Position numbers and translations under genes: made by a program. The notes under the pieces are model-generated. The model was not told where the DNA came from. It did not search any database and was given only the letters and a program-made list of their open reading frames with translations. DNA of 64,000 nucleotides from Kwoniella bestiolae CBS 10118. Its lineage: Eukaryota; Basidiomycota; Tremellomycetes; Tremellales; Cryptococcaceae. Positions within the stretch are counted from its first letter, which is position 1. Each line of letters starts with the position of its first letter. Below, in pieces: positions 1 through 11,103 of the stretch. The stretch covers positions 4,234,001 to 4,298,000 of the forward strand of contig NC_089241.1 of NCBI RefSeq assembly GCF_000512585.2, in the 5' to 3' direction.

Positions 1-53
1 CAGCTCGCCGATCGAATGGGATCGTGCTGATGGCGATTTCTCTTTTCTAACAG

Positions 54-1653
54 AAAATCGTCGATAACGAAACGCTCGGTTATTTCCTTGGTCGAACACA
101 ATTGTTCTTGGAGAAAATCGGTATTGATCCTACGAGAACGAGATGTAGACAACATATGGCTAATGAGATGGCCCATTATGCTGCTGTGAGTGACACCTTT
201 TGCTATTCCCATTTTTTTTTCCTTCGAAAGCAGAGAACGAAGCTGACATCTTGATCCCATCCACTTAGGACTGCTGGGACTTTGAGATCCAATCTTCATA
301 CGGCTGGATAGAATGTGTAGGCTGTGCCGATAGATCAGCCTACGATCTGACTGTCCACTCGGTCCGAACCAAACAGCCCTTGAGAGTTCAACAGAAATTA
401 GACCAACCTAGAAAAGTCGAGAAATTAGATGTCCATTTCGATGCCAAGAAATTCGGTATGACTTTCAAGAAGGATGCTACGATGATTAAGGAGACGCTGT
501 TGGGTTTGGAGAAGGATAAGTTGCAATGCATCAAGGATGAGTTGGTTAATGGGTAGGTGTTCTATGCCTTTTTTGATCTCCGATTTGACCTGTGTCTGCT
601 CATACGTCGCAACACCTTGGGTGTTTCGGATCATCATGTGCACTTGCACGAAATGAAGCACGAGATTTTATGCTGATTCTGATCCTGCGCATAGCACATC
701 ATCCGTCAAATGTGCCGATGGCAAATCATACGATATCACATCTGATCTCGTCAAGATCGAACCTATCACCGTCACCGAGTACAGTGAGTCGAGTTGCCCT
801 GACTCTTTCAGCTCAGTAGAAGTCGTCGTGCATCAGGGCAAACTGATGATATCATCTACAGTGCGAGAATTCACCCCCAACGTCATTGAGCCTTCATTCG
901 GTATTGGTCGAATCTTGTATTCTCTGCTTGAACACTCTTACTGGGCCAGAGAACAAGACAAGGCACGAGGTGTGAGTGGAAAACATTACAGCTTTCATGG
1001 ACCAATAGACGCGTACGGCGTGATTGTCCCTTGAAGCTGACGATGTATTGTTGATGAAACACAGGTCCTCTCCCTCCCTTCCGTCGTCGCTCCTATCAAA
1101 TGTCTTATCGTTACTATCTCCCAAGATGCTGAGCTGAGAGCTAAGATCCATGAGATCTGTGAGTTTGGGTTTTCCTCCATGCTTTACTGTTTTGCCAATG
1201 TTGAGACTACGGTGTACTGATTGACTCCCACCCCGTGAATAGCCCGAAAGATGAGAAGAATCGGTATTGCCTCTCGAGTGGACGATTCGTCCGCATCGAT
1301 CGGTAAGAAGTATGCTAGGAATGATGAGTTGGGTACGCCTTTCGGATGTACCGTTGATTTCGCTAGTGAGTTCGAGTTCACGGCTATCCGTATACATCTA
1401 TATTATCCATATGCGAGATATCGTTACTCTATCATCCATCTGAGACAAGTGACATGTGCTAACCATATCCTCATCATCAGCCCTCCAAAAAGGCACCATC
1501 ACCTTACGAGAACGAGATTCCACCTCTCAGTTGATTGGTCAAGTGGACGATGTCATCAGTGTAGTAGACCAATTGGTGAAAGGTACTATTGACTGGCAAG
1601 GTGCTTCGGCGAAATTGGAGGTATACAGTGGTGTGCAAGATGTCGAGGAATAG
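54..1653 (+). CDS. GRS1: Glycyl-tRNA synthetase, C-terminal part (5' end outside window)
   Basis: This class II synthetase charges glycine onto tRNA-Gly in cytosol and mitochondria. Only the C-terminal half is present, because the window begins in or next to an intron that ends with an AG at 52-53. Exons I can place are about 54-185, 269-552, 693-783, 862-971, 1065-1158, 1243-1365 and 1481-1653. Class II motif 3 is clear in the spliced product (TPNVIEPSFGIGRILY), followed by the anticodon-binding domain (SLPSVVAPIKC, then RIGIASRVDDSSASIGKKYARND and FGCTVDF), and the protein ends VYSGVQDVEE. The order and spacing match eukaryotic GlyRS. The intron before 693 is the least certain, because it removes about 140 nt and could hide a small exon. 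The family is not in doubt. Confidence 0.93.
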
Positions 1654-2799
1654 AGGGGGTGGATATATATCTAGTAGATCAAGGTAGTTGGACGGTGCAT
1701 ATATTGCTTATACTGCGGTTCAGATGCAAGTTGGTTGCAGTATACTCTGACTTGCCTGCCAAGAAAGGCCGTAAGCGATATGGACCCAAGCGTCAGATAG
1801 ACTGTATTGAGCAGAATGATGAACTGGAATACCGTTAAAGTTTCTCGATGTGAAATCCAAAACTCGACTCAAGATCCGCGGCCGAGATCAACAGGCTCCG
1901 ACTTGAATGGTCGACTGACCGCCCAGCGGCTCATTCGACTCCATTCCATATTCCATGGCCTGCATGCCACTCCTTGCATTCAAATCGGTACGAAATACAT
2001 TCCCACCGATGTGATACTCGTAGTATGAGTAAAAGGACATTCGACATTCTCATCAAGTTTTACGTGACTTGCTCAGGTGACAAGTGAATTGATACGATTC
2101 GGAATTCTCCGATGAGATGCCAAGTACAATGTATGACTCGCTCGTTGTACGCTAAAACATGTTTAGCTCGATATTCTTCACTCGCTTGTTTGCCCATTGC
2201 CATCAACACATGCCCTTGGTTAATCTGTTTGTATACGTACTACACCTCATCCCCGCTGGATGAACATACACATCGTAAGTCATTTCAATTCCCATTCCAA
2301 TCAAGCGCCGAGGAATCGGCCGATGGGCGATAGTACAAGGTGAGTGAGACTGTACTAACCATCCAATTTACACTACTTCTACTACTACTGATATTTCTGT
2401 CTAGGGTTATTGACCGAGTCGACCCAAGCTGGTGAGTCAATCGAGAGTGGAGATTTCATTGCGGACTTTGGAATACAGGTAATTACTAGTTTCTCTGCTC
2501 ATACAACAGCCGTCAGCGTCATACGAGAGGAAGAGAATCTCAAATGAGTGAATGAAGACTTCAAGGGTCATGGGATGATCGGATGAAGTGGTAAGCACCT
2601 CGTTCTGATGATAGGTATATCTGATAAGATATATAAAGAGTTCTCTGTCACTCGATGGACTGGCCAAGTTGACGCAACAGTTCATATCCTTCTTTCCATT
2701 TGAACGCCCTCAGTCGTTCTGATTTGCCATCGCTCTGTAAGATACAAACCTGAATACACACCTCCGGTTCATTCCTACCAAGCCGAACCCCACTCCACA
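1654..2799. other. Intergenic region, possible short spliced transcript inside
   Basis: This stretch lies between the GRS1 stop and the secreted-protein gene. No convincing protein is seen. Good splice signals occur on the plus strand at 2340-2406 (GTGAGT donor, an ACTAAC-like branch point, TCTAG acceptor) and again at about 2432-2479. They could belong to a long 5' leader of the next gene or to a small Cys-rich reading frame starting at 2112. Confidence 0.4.
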
Positions 2800-3540
2800 A
2801 TGCGACTATCCACCTTCCTACCCACCCTCTTCATGATCTCATGGGGTACCCTCATCTCCGCTCAAAACATCCACAACACCACTGCCATCGCGGGTTTCCT
2901 GAACTGCCTCGGTGATTCAGTCAACAACTATAAATTCAATATCGAGGATGGGGAGATCCTGGTCATGCCTGCGGATAATCGATCCCCGAACTGTACGACT
3001 CGAGATAACCTCTTGTTGAATTGTATAATGCGTTACCACAATTATCTGAATATTGTATTGTACGGAAGTACCTATAGCGATGATACCGTTACGACCAGTT
3101 TCGTGGGATCTGAACTCTCCGATAGATTGGCGGGTCACGGAGTATCGACCGTCCCCAACAGACGAAGAAGTACCGGTGGGTTTCCGAACTCGTACTCGCA
3201 CATCAAAAGCAAACTCAGGAGACAAGCCGTGAATGGATATTACCAATCCTACCCCGCTACCGATGACTCGTGCGAAGATAACGACCAACAATCCCATTTC
3301 GCCGGCGAATGCCCCTCTTACCAAACGAAATATACGAGCATCGAATTCTACAATCCCGAACCTCAGGCGGTGCTCACGGCGTACGTGTGGCCCCATCACG
3401 ATTGTCAGAAGGGGAACGAAAAGGGGTATGTGGCCTCTCCGTTCGGTTACACCAGTTGTCCAAAGAGGGATACATACTCTTGGAAAGGTTCTTTCACCAA
3501 CGCCGCTTCTCCATGGCCTTGTATTGGATCTTTGTGCTAA
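2800..3540 (+). CDS. Secreted Cys-containing orphan protein
   Basis: I do not recognise this family. The single-exon frame encodes 246 residues. Residues 1 to about 21 form a clear signal peptide (basic start, hydrophobic core, small residues ending in ISAQ). The mature part has nine cysteines, including a run of Cys in the last 100 residues and a C-terminal Cys as the final residue, and several N-x-T/S sites. Two dibasic stretches (NRRRS near residue 127 and KLRRQ near residue 147) could be Kex2-type processing sites separating an N-terminal and a C-terminal Cys-rich half. The start follows a pyrimidine/CA-rich leader ending CCCACTCCACAATG, typical of this genome. It could be a cell-wall, effector-like or killer-toxin-like protein, but nothing in the sequence settles this. 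Confidence 0.75.
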   Translation: MRLSTFLPTLFMISWGTLISAQNIHNTTAIAGFLNCLGDSVNNYKFNIEDGEILVMPADNRSPNCTTRDNLLLNCIMRYHNYLNIVLYGSTYSDDTVTTSFVGSELSDRLAGHGVSTVPNRRRSTGGFPNSYSHIKSKLRRQAVNGYYQSYPATDDSCEDNDQQSHFAGECPSYQTKYTSIEFYNPEPQAVLTAYVWPHHDCQKGNEKGYVASPFGYTSCPKRDTYSWKGSFTNAASPWPCIGSLC

Positions 3541-4277
3541 ACGAAAGACCCTTTTCAACCACCTCCTCTTCTCATTCTTACGTATCTTCACTGTCTTTAC
3601 TGGATTTAGCTGATAAGTATATCTTTCTTTTTTGTCATCTTCTACAGCCTACCACCTGATTAGTCCGATTTCCTGATCTTCTCCATCCTTCGCGACCTTA
3701 ATCACCAATCACTATCATCCATCTTGATTTTAGCCTCAAACTTGACTGGCTGTCCTCTTTGAAATAGAACCAAGTCCAAGTTACTTGCTTTCAACTCTAT
3801 AGGCTCTACCTATATTTTGCCAGAAGGTACAATATGTATTCAGTCATGAGTGACATTTATCATATGCATTGCCTGGTTCTAATATTCCTGCCGGTGTACA
3901 CGAGTTTGACGACATCTTGCCTGTGATGATTGCTACTGTAATTATGATTACGATTTATCGTGAATGGGTTTTTGTGTTTCAGTGTTTGTAATAGTGAAGT
4001 CGGCCATTAGAAAAGGGTTGCACATGTTTTGTAATGAGCTGTCACTGGCACGTGGCGTCTGGGCTGTGGTGCCACATTGAAATAGCTCCGTGTTATTCCG
4101 AGTGTATATTGGATAATTCCGCATTGATGATTGGCAGATTGAGATGGTTTGCGGTTTAACCAGTGAGTTTGCACCCATTCGTGGCTTAGAGCTCATAATC
4201 GCATATTGTCAATACATCTCATAATCCTTCTCCACCCTCACTCTCTTATACCCTCACTCATCACCACCCATCCCACC
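3541..4277. other. Intergenic region
   Basis: This is the 3' flank of the secreted-protein gene followed by the CYT1 promoter and leader. The last 70 bases are rich in C and T (CTCATAATCC, CACCCTCACT), the usual leader composition here. No gene was seen. Confidence 0.6.
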
Positions 4278-6076
4278 ATGATCTCCTCAGCTTTCCCAAG
4301 GCTCGTGAGCAGAGCAGGAGCAAGAGTACAGCCTTTGAGCAAGGTGAGTTTATGTTGTCTGTTTTTCATTCTTACCGCTACTTCACTCTTCCCCTCCTCT
4401 CCTTGATCTCGAGCTCTCATACCTCACCATGCCAACACTAATCTTACAATCCACATACAACAGGCCCGATTCTCAACCCAATCATCCTCCCAATCCACCC
4501 CTCTCTTCGCCACCAAAACCGCCGTAGCCTCCTCAACATTATTAGCAGCAGGTTCTTTAGCATGGTACAACCACTTGTACGGCGTTGGATCCCTTCTACC
4601 AGAGGCTTCAGCAAACACTGCCGGGGAGAACGGTATGCACCCTACCAAGTTGCCTTTTGAACATTACGGACCATTTGAGACTTTCAACCATGCTTCGATT
4701 AGACGAGGATACCAAGGTGAGTCGATGAGTGTTCAAAGGGTATAAATGTTGGGGGGAAATTGGAGGAGGATCATCTAGAGCGGCGTGGTTGGTCGTCGAT
4801 CGAACAGGCTGGATGTGGTCGAATCACATATGGCATGAGGATAAGAACGAAGACGTTTATAGAGAAGATCGGATGGGCGGTAGATCTGGATCTAGATCTA
4901 GGTGGAAGATGAGATTTTGCCTTAGGGGAGGGGTAGAGGGATACATCAGGAAGATCGAAGATGATCTCATGTCTTGTCGGATGGATTCGAGATATGAGAT
5001 ACTAGGAATCGTAGCCGATCAACTATCCCATGATGTGCAGTGCTGATCCCCTGCTCCCCACCTCACAGTCTACCGAGAAGTCTGTTCAGCCTGTCACTCG
5101 CTCGATCGAATCGCATGGAGAAACTTGGTCGGTGTGTCGCACACTGTAGATGAGGCCAAGGCTATGGCCGAGGAGGTCGAGTACACCGATGGTCCCAATG
5201 ACGAGGGAGAGATGTTCCAACGACCGTGAGTGTCTTCTCGTGCTTTTGGGGGAGATCGGCTGGGTTGTGAGGATGTTCTGGGTTGTTATGATGAGCAGGG
5301 AGAGGATGGGCGAACCAGCGTTTCAGTCGAGAGGCAAGCGATCTAGCGTATCATGTTGCTGTTGTAGCCGAATCGACGTTTTGGGGAAAGTGCAAGGAAC
5401 CGAAGCTGACTTTATGAATCTGATTCTCCCAGAGGTAAACTCGCCGATTACATGCCCGCTCCTTACCCCAACGAAGAGGCTGCCCGAGCCGGTAACGGAG
5501 GGTGAGTGGATCGATCATTAACCCTTAGTTAATCGATGCAATTGACTAATGTTTACTTTTTTTTACCCCAATGCAGTGGTCTTCCCCCTGATCTTTCCCT
5601 CATCGTGAAAGCCAGACACGGTGCCGCCGACTACATCTACTCCCTTCTTACCGGATACTGCGACCCCCCCGCTGGTGTCAAGCTCGCCGATGGTATGAAC
5701 TACAACCCTTACTTCCCAGGTGGTGGTATTGCCATGGCTAGGGTGTTGTTCGATGGTTTGGTAGAATACGAGGATGGTGGGTCAACCATTCCCTTCCAAT
5801 GATATTGTAAACTACCGCTTATATACTGATGATGTTCGCTCGCTCACAGGAACCCCCGCCACAACCTCTCAAATGGCCAAGGACGTGACGGTATTCCTTA
5901 ACTGGGCCGCCGAACCAGAACACGACCAAAGGAAGAAGATGGGTCTGCAAGCTCTGATCATCCTTTCCACCATGACCGCCATCTCAGTATACGTCAAGCG
6001 ATTCAAGTGGACATATCTCAAAAACAGGAAGATCGTGTACGACCCACCCAAGCCTGCTAGACATGGTCCTCTTTAA
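4278..6076 (+). CDS. CYT1: Cytochrome c1, mitochondrial complex III
   Basis: Cytochrome c1 is the haem c subunit of the ubiquinol-cytochrome c reductase in the inner mitochondrial membrane and passes electrons to cytochrome c. After splicing, the product has an Arg-rich presequence (ISSAFPRLVSRAGARVQP), a hydrophobic bipartite sorting segment (residues about 40-60), the haem-binding CSACHS motif (VYREVCSACHSLDRIAWRN), the conserved LPPDLSLIVKARHG and PYFPGG segments around the Met ligand region (GGGIAMARVLFDG), and a C-terminal membrane anchor with KRFKW and KNRKIVYDPP. Exons begin at 4278 and end at 6076; introns include about 4343-4463, 4716-5069 (long, about 350 nt), 5227-5432, 5501-5577 and 5777-5849. 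The start chosen gives a good presequence; an in-frame start at 4206 is less likely. The long second intron is open in one frame but codes nothing recognisable. Confidence 0.96.
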
Positions 6077-6835
6077 GCGGTTCGTTGTTAGGATAGGAAC
6101 AGGATATTTTAGGTCGGTCAGGTTGTTAGTGTTCGATCTGGAGGTGATAGAACCGTGGATGGGACTGTTACCTTGCATGCAAAAAAACTTCATTCTCTCG
6201 GATATTGACTTAAAACATATGAGTGATAAGCTTGATATGATATCTTGAATATCTACTGCTTTTGGCTCGACTGTATAAACGAAGTACAGTGCGTGACAGT
6301 AAAACCAATCACAAATCTTGACAATGATTTGAATACTACATGACGACGACTGGTATATTACATCCAGTAGATTGATAATCGTTCAAACCCTTCAAGTGGT
6401 GAAAGTCGTTTCCATCCTAAGCTATTGCTTGACCTGACCCCTATCGTCTCCCGAATCTCCTTTCGTAGTTGCCAAATCCAACATCTCGCTTCTGGCTTTA
6501 CTCAGTGACGGTCAAGGCGTGTTGACATTTTCTTCCTCCAATTGTTGACATTGCTCTGGCGATCTCGTGGATTGGGGGTATATACACAAACAGTCGTGCA
6601 GCTCTTCCTTGGCGCCTGATCCCCCGTACAATCCAACACAATTACAAATTCGTCTAAACCTCCTTGTGGCCCAATCTGCTTCACTGCTTCACCTGAAACT
6701 TTCGTCCTTCCTTCCGCTCGCACGGAGACCGCCGCCTTCCCTCTTTGACGCGTATGAAAAACACAACTTGGCCTAATTCAGATTTCATGTTACATCACTA
6801 GCGAATCTCATCTTGATTCCTCTTCCTCCTGTACT
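6077..6835. other. Intergenic region
   Basis: This is the 3' flank of CYT1 and the upstream region of the next small gene. No coding region is recognised. The last 100 bases are rich in CT. Confidence 0.5.
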
Positions 6836-7255
6836 ATGAGTGAGACAGAGCAAGACAAGATCAAGATGCATACACGGTCGACAGATCATGTGTGAGTTAC
6901 CCACCTTCTGCTGACTTGCGGTGGATCTCTGCTGAAATGCTTTTGCTCGCGACCACCTGTCAGAATCAAACAGGAACCAGGTTCACCTGACCCCGGTCCT
7001 TCCTCTTTTCCAGCTGAAGATGTCCCTGCTATACCGTTAACACCTACACAAGCTTCCAGCTCTACCTCCGCCCAGAATGGGGTTCCTCCTCCGAACATCG
7101 CGCTGGATACCAGCGACTCGGCTGCTTCTGCTGCACGTGCGCTGCCCACCAGTCCAGGTTCGAATACCGTTCTCAACCGGAAATTTGTAGATGCTGTCAT
7201 CAAGCTGACACATCCAGAGACTGTTTCTCGCCCGGGCATGTCCATCCCTTTTTAA
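6836..7255 (+). CDS. Small Ser/Pro-rich protein with a SUMO-site-like motif
   Basis: I do not recognise this gene. Two exons are likely: 6836 to about 6893, ending at a GTGAGT donor, and about 6963-7255 after a CTGTCAG acceptor. The spliced product is about 115 residues. It starts MSETEQDKIKM, then reads VIKQEPGSPDPGP, which contains a psi-K-x-E SUMO consensus (IKQE) next to possible SP phosphosites. A Ser/Thr/Pro/Ala-rich disordered middle follows, and the end is more ordered (NRKFVDAVIKLTHPETVSRPG). The reading frame stays open across the predicted junction, which supports a real gene. It could be a truncated regulator or the remnant of a longer protein. Confidence 0.45.
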
Positions 7256-7627
7256 AGGGAGTGTTTGCGGTGCTCCGAGCTGAACATACCGGTCTGTGCG
7301 TACCTGTGCACAGTGCGGACGACGGACTCGGGCTCCTTTACACCGCCATTTTTAGCTTGACTACCGGTAACGTAGTGTGCAATTCTATCAATATATATAT
7401 ACGACTGTCGTTTCATCTGGCTGTCTTCCATTTCATTTTGATCATCCTGAGAAAGAATTTTCCATACTCTACTCTGTTCGTCGTGCTGCCTCATATCCTC
7501 TTCCGTGGCAAAAATCAAGCTTGAAATTTGAAGAAGGTGAGCTCAGACTGTCGAGCCAAAAGTTCGGTCCTCGTGAAAATTGATCGTGCGGATGTGCTCA
7601 CCCTTGACTGCAACTTTGCACTTCAGC
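7256..7627. other. Intergenic region
   Basis: The region holds short frames on both strands without recognisable similarity or codon quality. It is probably the promoter and leader of the orphan-family gene starting at 7628. Confidence 0.4.
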
Positions 7628-9007
7628 ATGAACGGAGTGGCCGTCGCTTCCTCCATCTGGTCCTGCGACTATGTTCGACGGCTCATCTTATCGTTCCTCC
7701 CCAAATCAGTCCTGGCTAAAGCGATGGTATTATCAAAGGCAACTTTCGCTGAGGTTGTGGACTGTCTGTACAAGGAGATAACAACGCTCAATTACGATCG
7801 AATGACTAGTACTTGCTACTCCATTGTACGTGAGATTCTTTTCCGAATGCCTCTTTACGACTGAATCGCCCTCTCATAGCCCAGGCTGCGTCGTTACACC
7901 TCTGCTATCCGACTGATCGAAAGATATGGAAATAAAGCCATAGGCAGTTGGGCTCTCAAGTCATTCTCACAATTCCCGAACCTACGTGCAGTCCGACAAC
8001 CCCCATTCACACTGGAATCCATCACACCACCTTCATCCGATCCTCACCCTTACCTTGACCACGGTCAGTCTAAACTTATTGTACACTGTCAATACATCGA
8101 GCGATCGCCCAAGAGCGATAATGACCCGATCGAGTACATCGGAAAGGCTGTGGATATGCCGGAAGAATGGGAACATGTCATTTTCAAAATCAACTCCACT
8201 AGAGTGATTCAAAAGGGTCGCGGGAAGTGCTATACCCCGCCTGAATTTGAAGCTGTTTTCGGGCCGTGGAAGAATAAAGAAGACATCGAGATAACGATCC
8301 CGGATGTACATTTCCAGATAGAATGTCCTTGTGACTGGTTGAATGAGATCTTGGTGAAAATGCGCAGAGGTGGAATAAAAAATAAAGGGTTTAGGAAGTT
8401 ATCGTTGTTATATCCCTCTGCCTCAACATGGGAAAAGAATATCGATATGATCGACATCATTTACAATGCGAGCTGTCTCACCGAGGAACTATCATTCACT
8501 TTGAGGTCGAAACATGGATCAAAATCCAAAGAAGAGACAAACATACCCAGATTGATGACTATCCAAGACTTCTTCAAGTCGTTTGCCTCTCGGATCAATC
8601 CACCTCCTTGCGAAGAAAGGGTGAAACTCAGACGCCTCACTGTGGTGCTATCGATCGATCGTTTCACCATCCCTGCTCTATCCAACCTCGACGCCGTGGA
8701 GAATCTTCCGCAATTGCCTCAAAGCTTCAATCTCGAATCTTTATCAATCCTTATGAAAGTCGACAGTGACGAAACCGACCTTGTGATACGTTGCGCATCC
8801 ATCATGCCTAGAATCGCCCAGGAGCTGGTCAAAATCGGGGGGACGAGTTGTCGATACTCTTTGAGGTATAAAAAGTTCCCGGACCAGAAATTTGTCGTTG
8901 ATATTTGCAAGGATGAATTACAAATGGAGCTCAACAAGGTATCTGGGATGATGGAGAAATGTAGTTCGATTGGGTGGAGACGTCTTTCAGCCGAGGAGAG
9001 AATTTGA
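7628..9007 (+). CDS. Orphan-family protein, copy 1 (F-box-like N-terminus)
   Basis: This is the first of three paralogues in the window. Exon 1 is 7628-7825 and exon 2 is 7880-9007, joined in phase 0, giving about 441 residues. The N-terminal 60 residues (SSIWSCDYVRRLILSFLPKS, then KATFAEVVDCLYKEI) have the spacing of a degenerate F-box (hydrophobic helix, LPxS, a basic or aromatic end). The central part carries the family block DFFKSFASRINPP followed by VKLRRLTVVLSID. The C-terminal part carries IAQELVKIGGTSCRYSLRY and ends CSSIGWRRLSAEERI. The intron position and phase match copy 2. An alternative in-frame start lies 48 bases upstream. The function is unknown. An SCF adaptor or leucine-rich-repeat-like ligand-binding role is only a guess from the F-box resemblance. 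Confidence 0.7.
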
Positions 9008-9499
9008 TATTGTATCTTGATGATTTGTTTGCAGATGGAATCGAGAGAATTGATGAGACCTCAATTTCAAGAACGTACAATTGGTTGAAACCTTCTTTCG
9101 GCCCCATCAAGAATGTAGAGGTAGGTCTGCTTTCGAATACTGTGCTGCCATATAGTCTGTTCTTTGTACCGATCATGACAACGTATAATTGGGAATATTC
9201 ATATGTATAGTCGAATAGATCCGTGTCTGCGCACGGACGCCCTTTTGAACGGGATCAAAAAATTGAGAGTCGGATTCAACGCGTTGGTAAAATCAGTCAC
9301 CATAAAAAAAATCCAATTCATCTCTTGTGATGCGATCAGCTAAATACTATTACCTCGAACATGTTATAAAAAGCAAGACATGAGTACAAAGCCTAGGAGG
9401 ATAGGGAATTGGAAGTCTTGACTGATATCAACTGAGCCGCACTCCTCACCACCTTTTCAGATTTACGACCACACACACACCTCTTCGAGCTCTCAATTC
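9008..9499. other. Intergenic region between orphan-family copies 1 and 2
   Basis: No gene was seen. The stretch ends in a run of ACACACACAC and a CT-rich leader just before the ATG at 9500, so copy 2 seems to keep a normal-looking promoter and leader. Confidence 0.5.
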
Positions 9500-10923
9500 A
9501 TGAACAGGATGAACATTTCTGGCATACCTCCCCCTGGCTCCCCATCCTCCGTCAGAATGACAGCTGCTGCTCAAGTATGGTAAATCCCCCACTTGCGAAA
9601 TGGCATCATCAATTGTCTACCATGCACAGATCTGTCCCGTCTTCTGCTCGTGTACAAGGAGATCTTTGCACATGTAGCTAGATTGCTGTATAGATCAATG
9701 GAGTATGATCGTTTTGGGAAGGTCGAAACGGCGTGCAAAAGTGTGGTGAGTAAAGAATCTGTTACCCGACCTCGTCTCCCTCTTGTCTTTGACCGAGGGT
9801 CCTGTCTGAAGTTACATCGCGAATAGGATCGACTCCGTTATTATGCCAACCTGATCCACCACATTGACTTGAAAAGATCCGACGACCTCATCCTTGATCA
9901 AAAGCTCTTAGATTCTTCCCATCGCTTCGGTCCCCTCAATAAGACGACGAGCATCTCATCATGCAGACACCAGACCACAAAGACCCATTAGATTCCTCCC
10001 CAACCAAGATGCTCCTTTGGGAGAAGTACGACGATACCATGGACATAGCCTGCGGTACACCTTACACCAGAGATTTAGAGGCTTGCAAGATACCTATCGC
10101 TCAAGAGTGGGAACTGCAGAGGTGTGTCGAATACGCAATTATCTACGCAACGGATGACGACGAGCCTGAGAACGCGAGGTGGATCAATGGATTTTACAGA
10201 TGCTGGATTGAGGGGCAGGGCATATTCGGTTGCCCGATTGATGAATTAGACCTGTGCTGTATCATGCGATCTGGGAGGCTTCTGAGAGAGATAATGCAGA
10301 TATCTCGCAAAGATAGTAAGGATATACGGATGCCTTGCAGATTACGTTTAGCGATACTGGAGGAAAATAATAAATTGGTGCCTCTGCTCGTGGCCTTTTC
10401 AGAATTATTAGAGGAACTGGACATGTATTATCTCGAAGACAACGATTCAAGCATTCAAACCTCTCGAACAACGACGACAATAGATTCATTCTTTTCAAGA
10501 TCGTTAGATTGGTCATTCGGAGAAAAGATGAAGAGGCTGAATGTCATGCTGAAAGTTGACAATTTCTTTGGGCATACTGGACAATCGCTCAACGATTCGA
10601 TCCTGCAACATCACCGCCAACAAATAGTTGTAAACCTGGAAAGATTCACCATTACCTTAGATTTCCATCAGAGGCCTTCGAATAAACGATCGCTTGAAGG
10701 TGTCGCACAAGGACTTCCGGTAGTTTCTCGCATCGCGGAAGGGATGATAGCTATCGGCGGGACGGACTGTGTGTATGCTCTGGAGGCTACAGGCACAGAG
10801 GACGATGAGAAAGCCAGTGAGCTCCTGACTACACAACTCAGAACGAATATAATGGGTGTATGGAGAGCCAGGCGAGTGGGCTGGAAACGCCTTAAACCGG
10901 ACGGGAGATCAGATGGACAGTGA
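9500..10923 (+). pseudogene. Orphan-family protein, copy 2, with in-frame stop and frameshift
   Basis: This copy aligns with copies 1 and 3 along its length. It starts at ATG 9500 (MNRMNISGIPPPGS), runs to AAAQVW, and then meets TAA at 9581-9583, exactly where the other two copies have Ser (W-S). The frame continues after the stop as IPHLRNGIINCLPCTDLSRLL with good similarity. A phase-0 intron (9746-9826) sits at the same place as in copy 1. Exon 2 starts DRLRYYANLI, but its frame ends at about 10000, while the rest of the protein (from 9943 onward, ATG at 9961) is in another frame, so an indel lies between 9943 and 10000. The last 320 residues are open and keep the family blocks (MKRLNVMLKVDNF and IAIGGTDCVYALE, ending VGWKRLKPDG). 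Using GTAAAT at 9581 as a splice donor does not rescue the frame. It is either a young pseudogene or a shortened gene translated from 9961. Confidence 0.65.
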
Positions 10924-11103
10924 GCATAGAATATTATATGATATTTTGCACATATCCTTTCAGTATACCGCCGATATCTAATCCGAGCATCGATACTTCG
11001 AGCGCACAATCTACATGCCATGTAACAATGCGATATTGATGTCCATTCACTCAGAACTCAACATCAATTCTGAGCGTCCCTCTCATCGTGAACATATGTC
11101 ATT

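Noticed and set aside
894..1397. 167-codon minus-strand frame
   Set aside because: Antisense to GlyRS motif 3 and the anticodon-binding domain, crossing several plus-strand introns.
2917..3591. 224-codon open frame on the minus strand
   Set aside because: It is antisense to the secreted-protein gene, Arg/Val-rich, without signal or domain. The plus frame has a clean signal peptide and Cys pattern.
5227..5432. Open frames inside CYT1 introns
   Set aside because: The flanking exons join into a standard cytochrome c1, and the intron frames have no content.
9961..10923. Intact 320-residue gene starting at 9961
   Set aside because: It lacks the N-terminal third present in both paralogues, and the missing part is found just upstream with a stop and a frameshift. 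A shortened gene cannot be excluded, so it is noted under the pseudogene.
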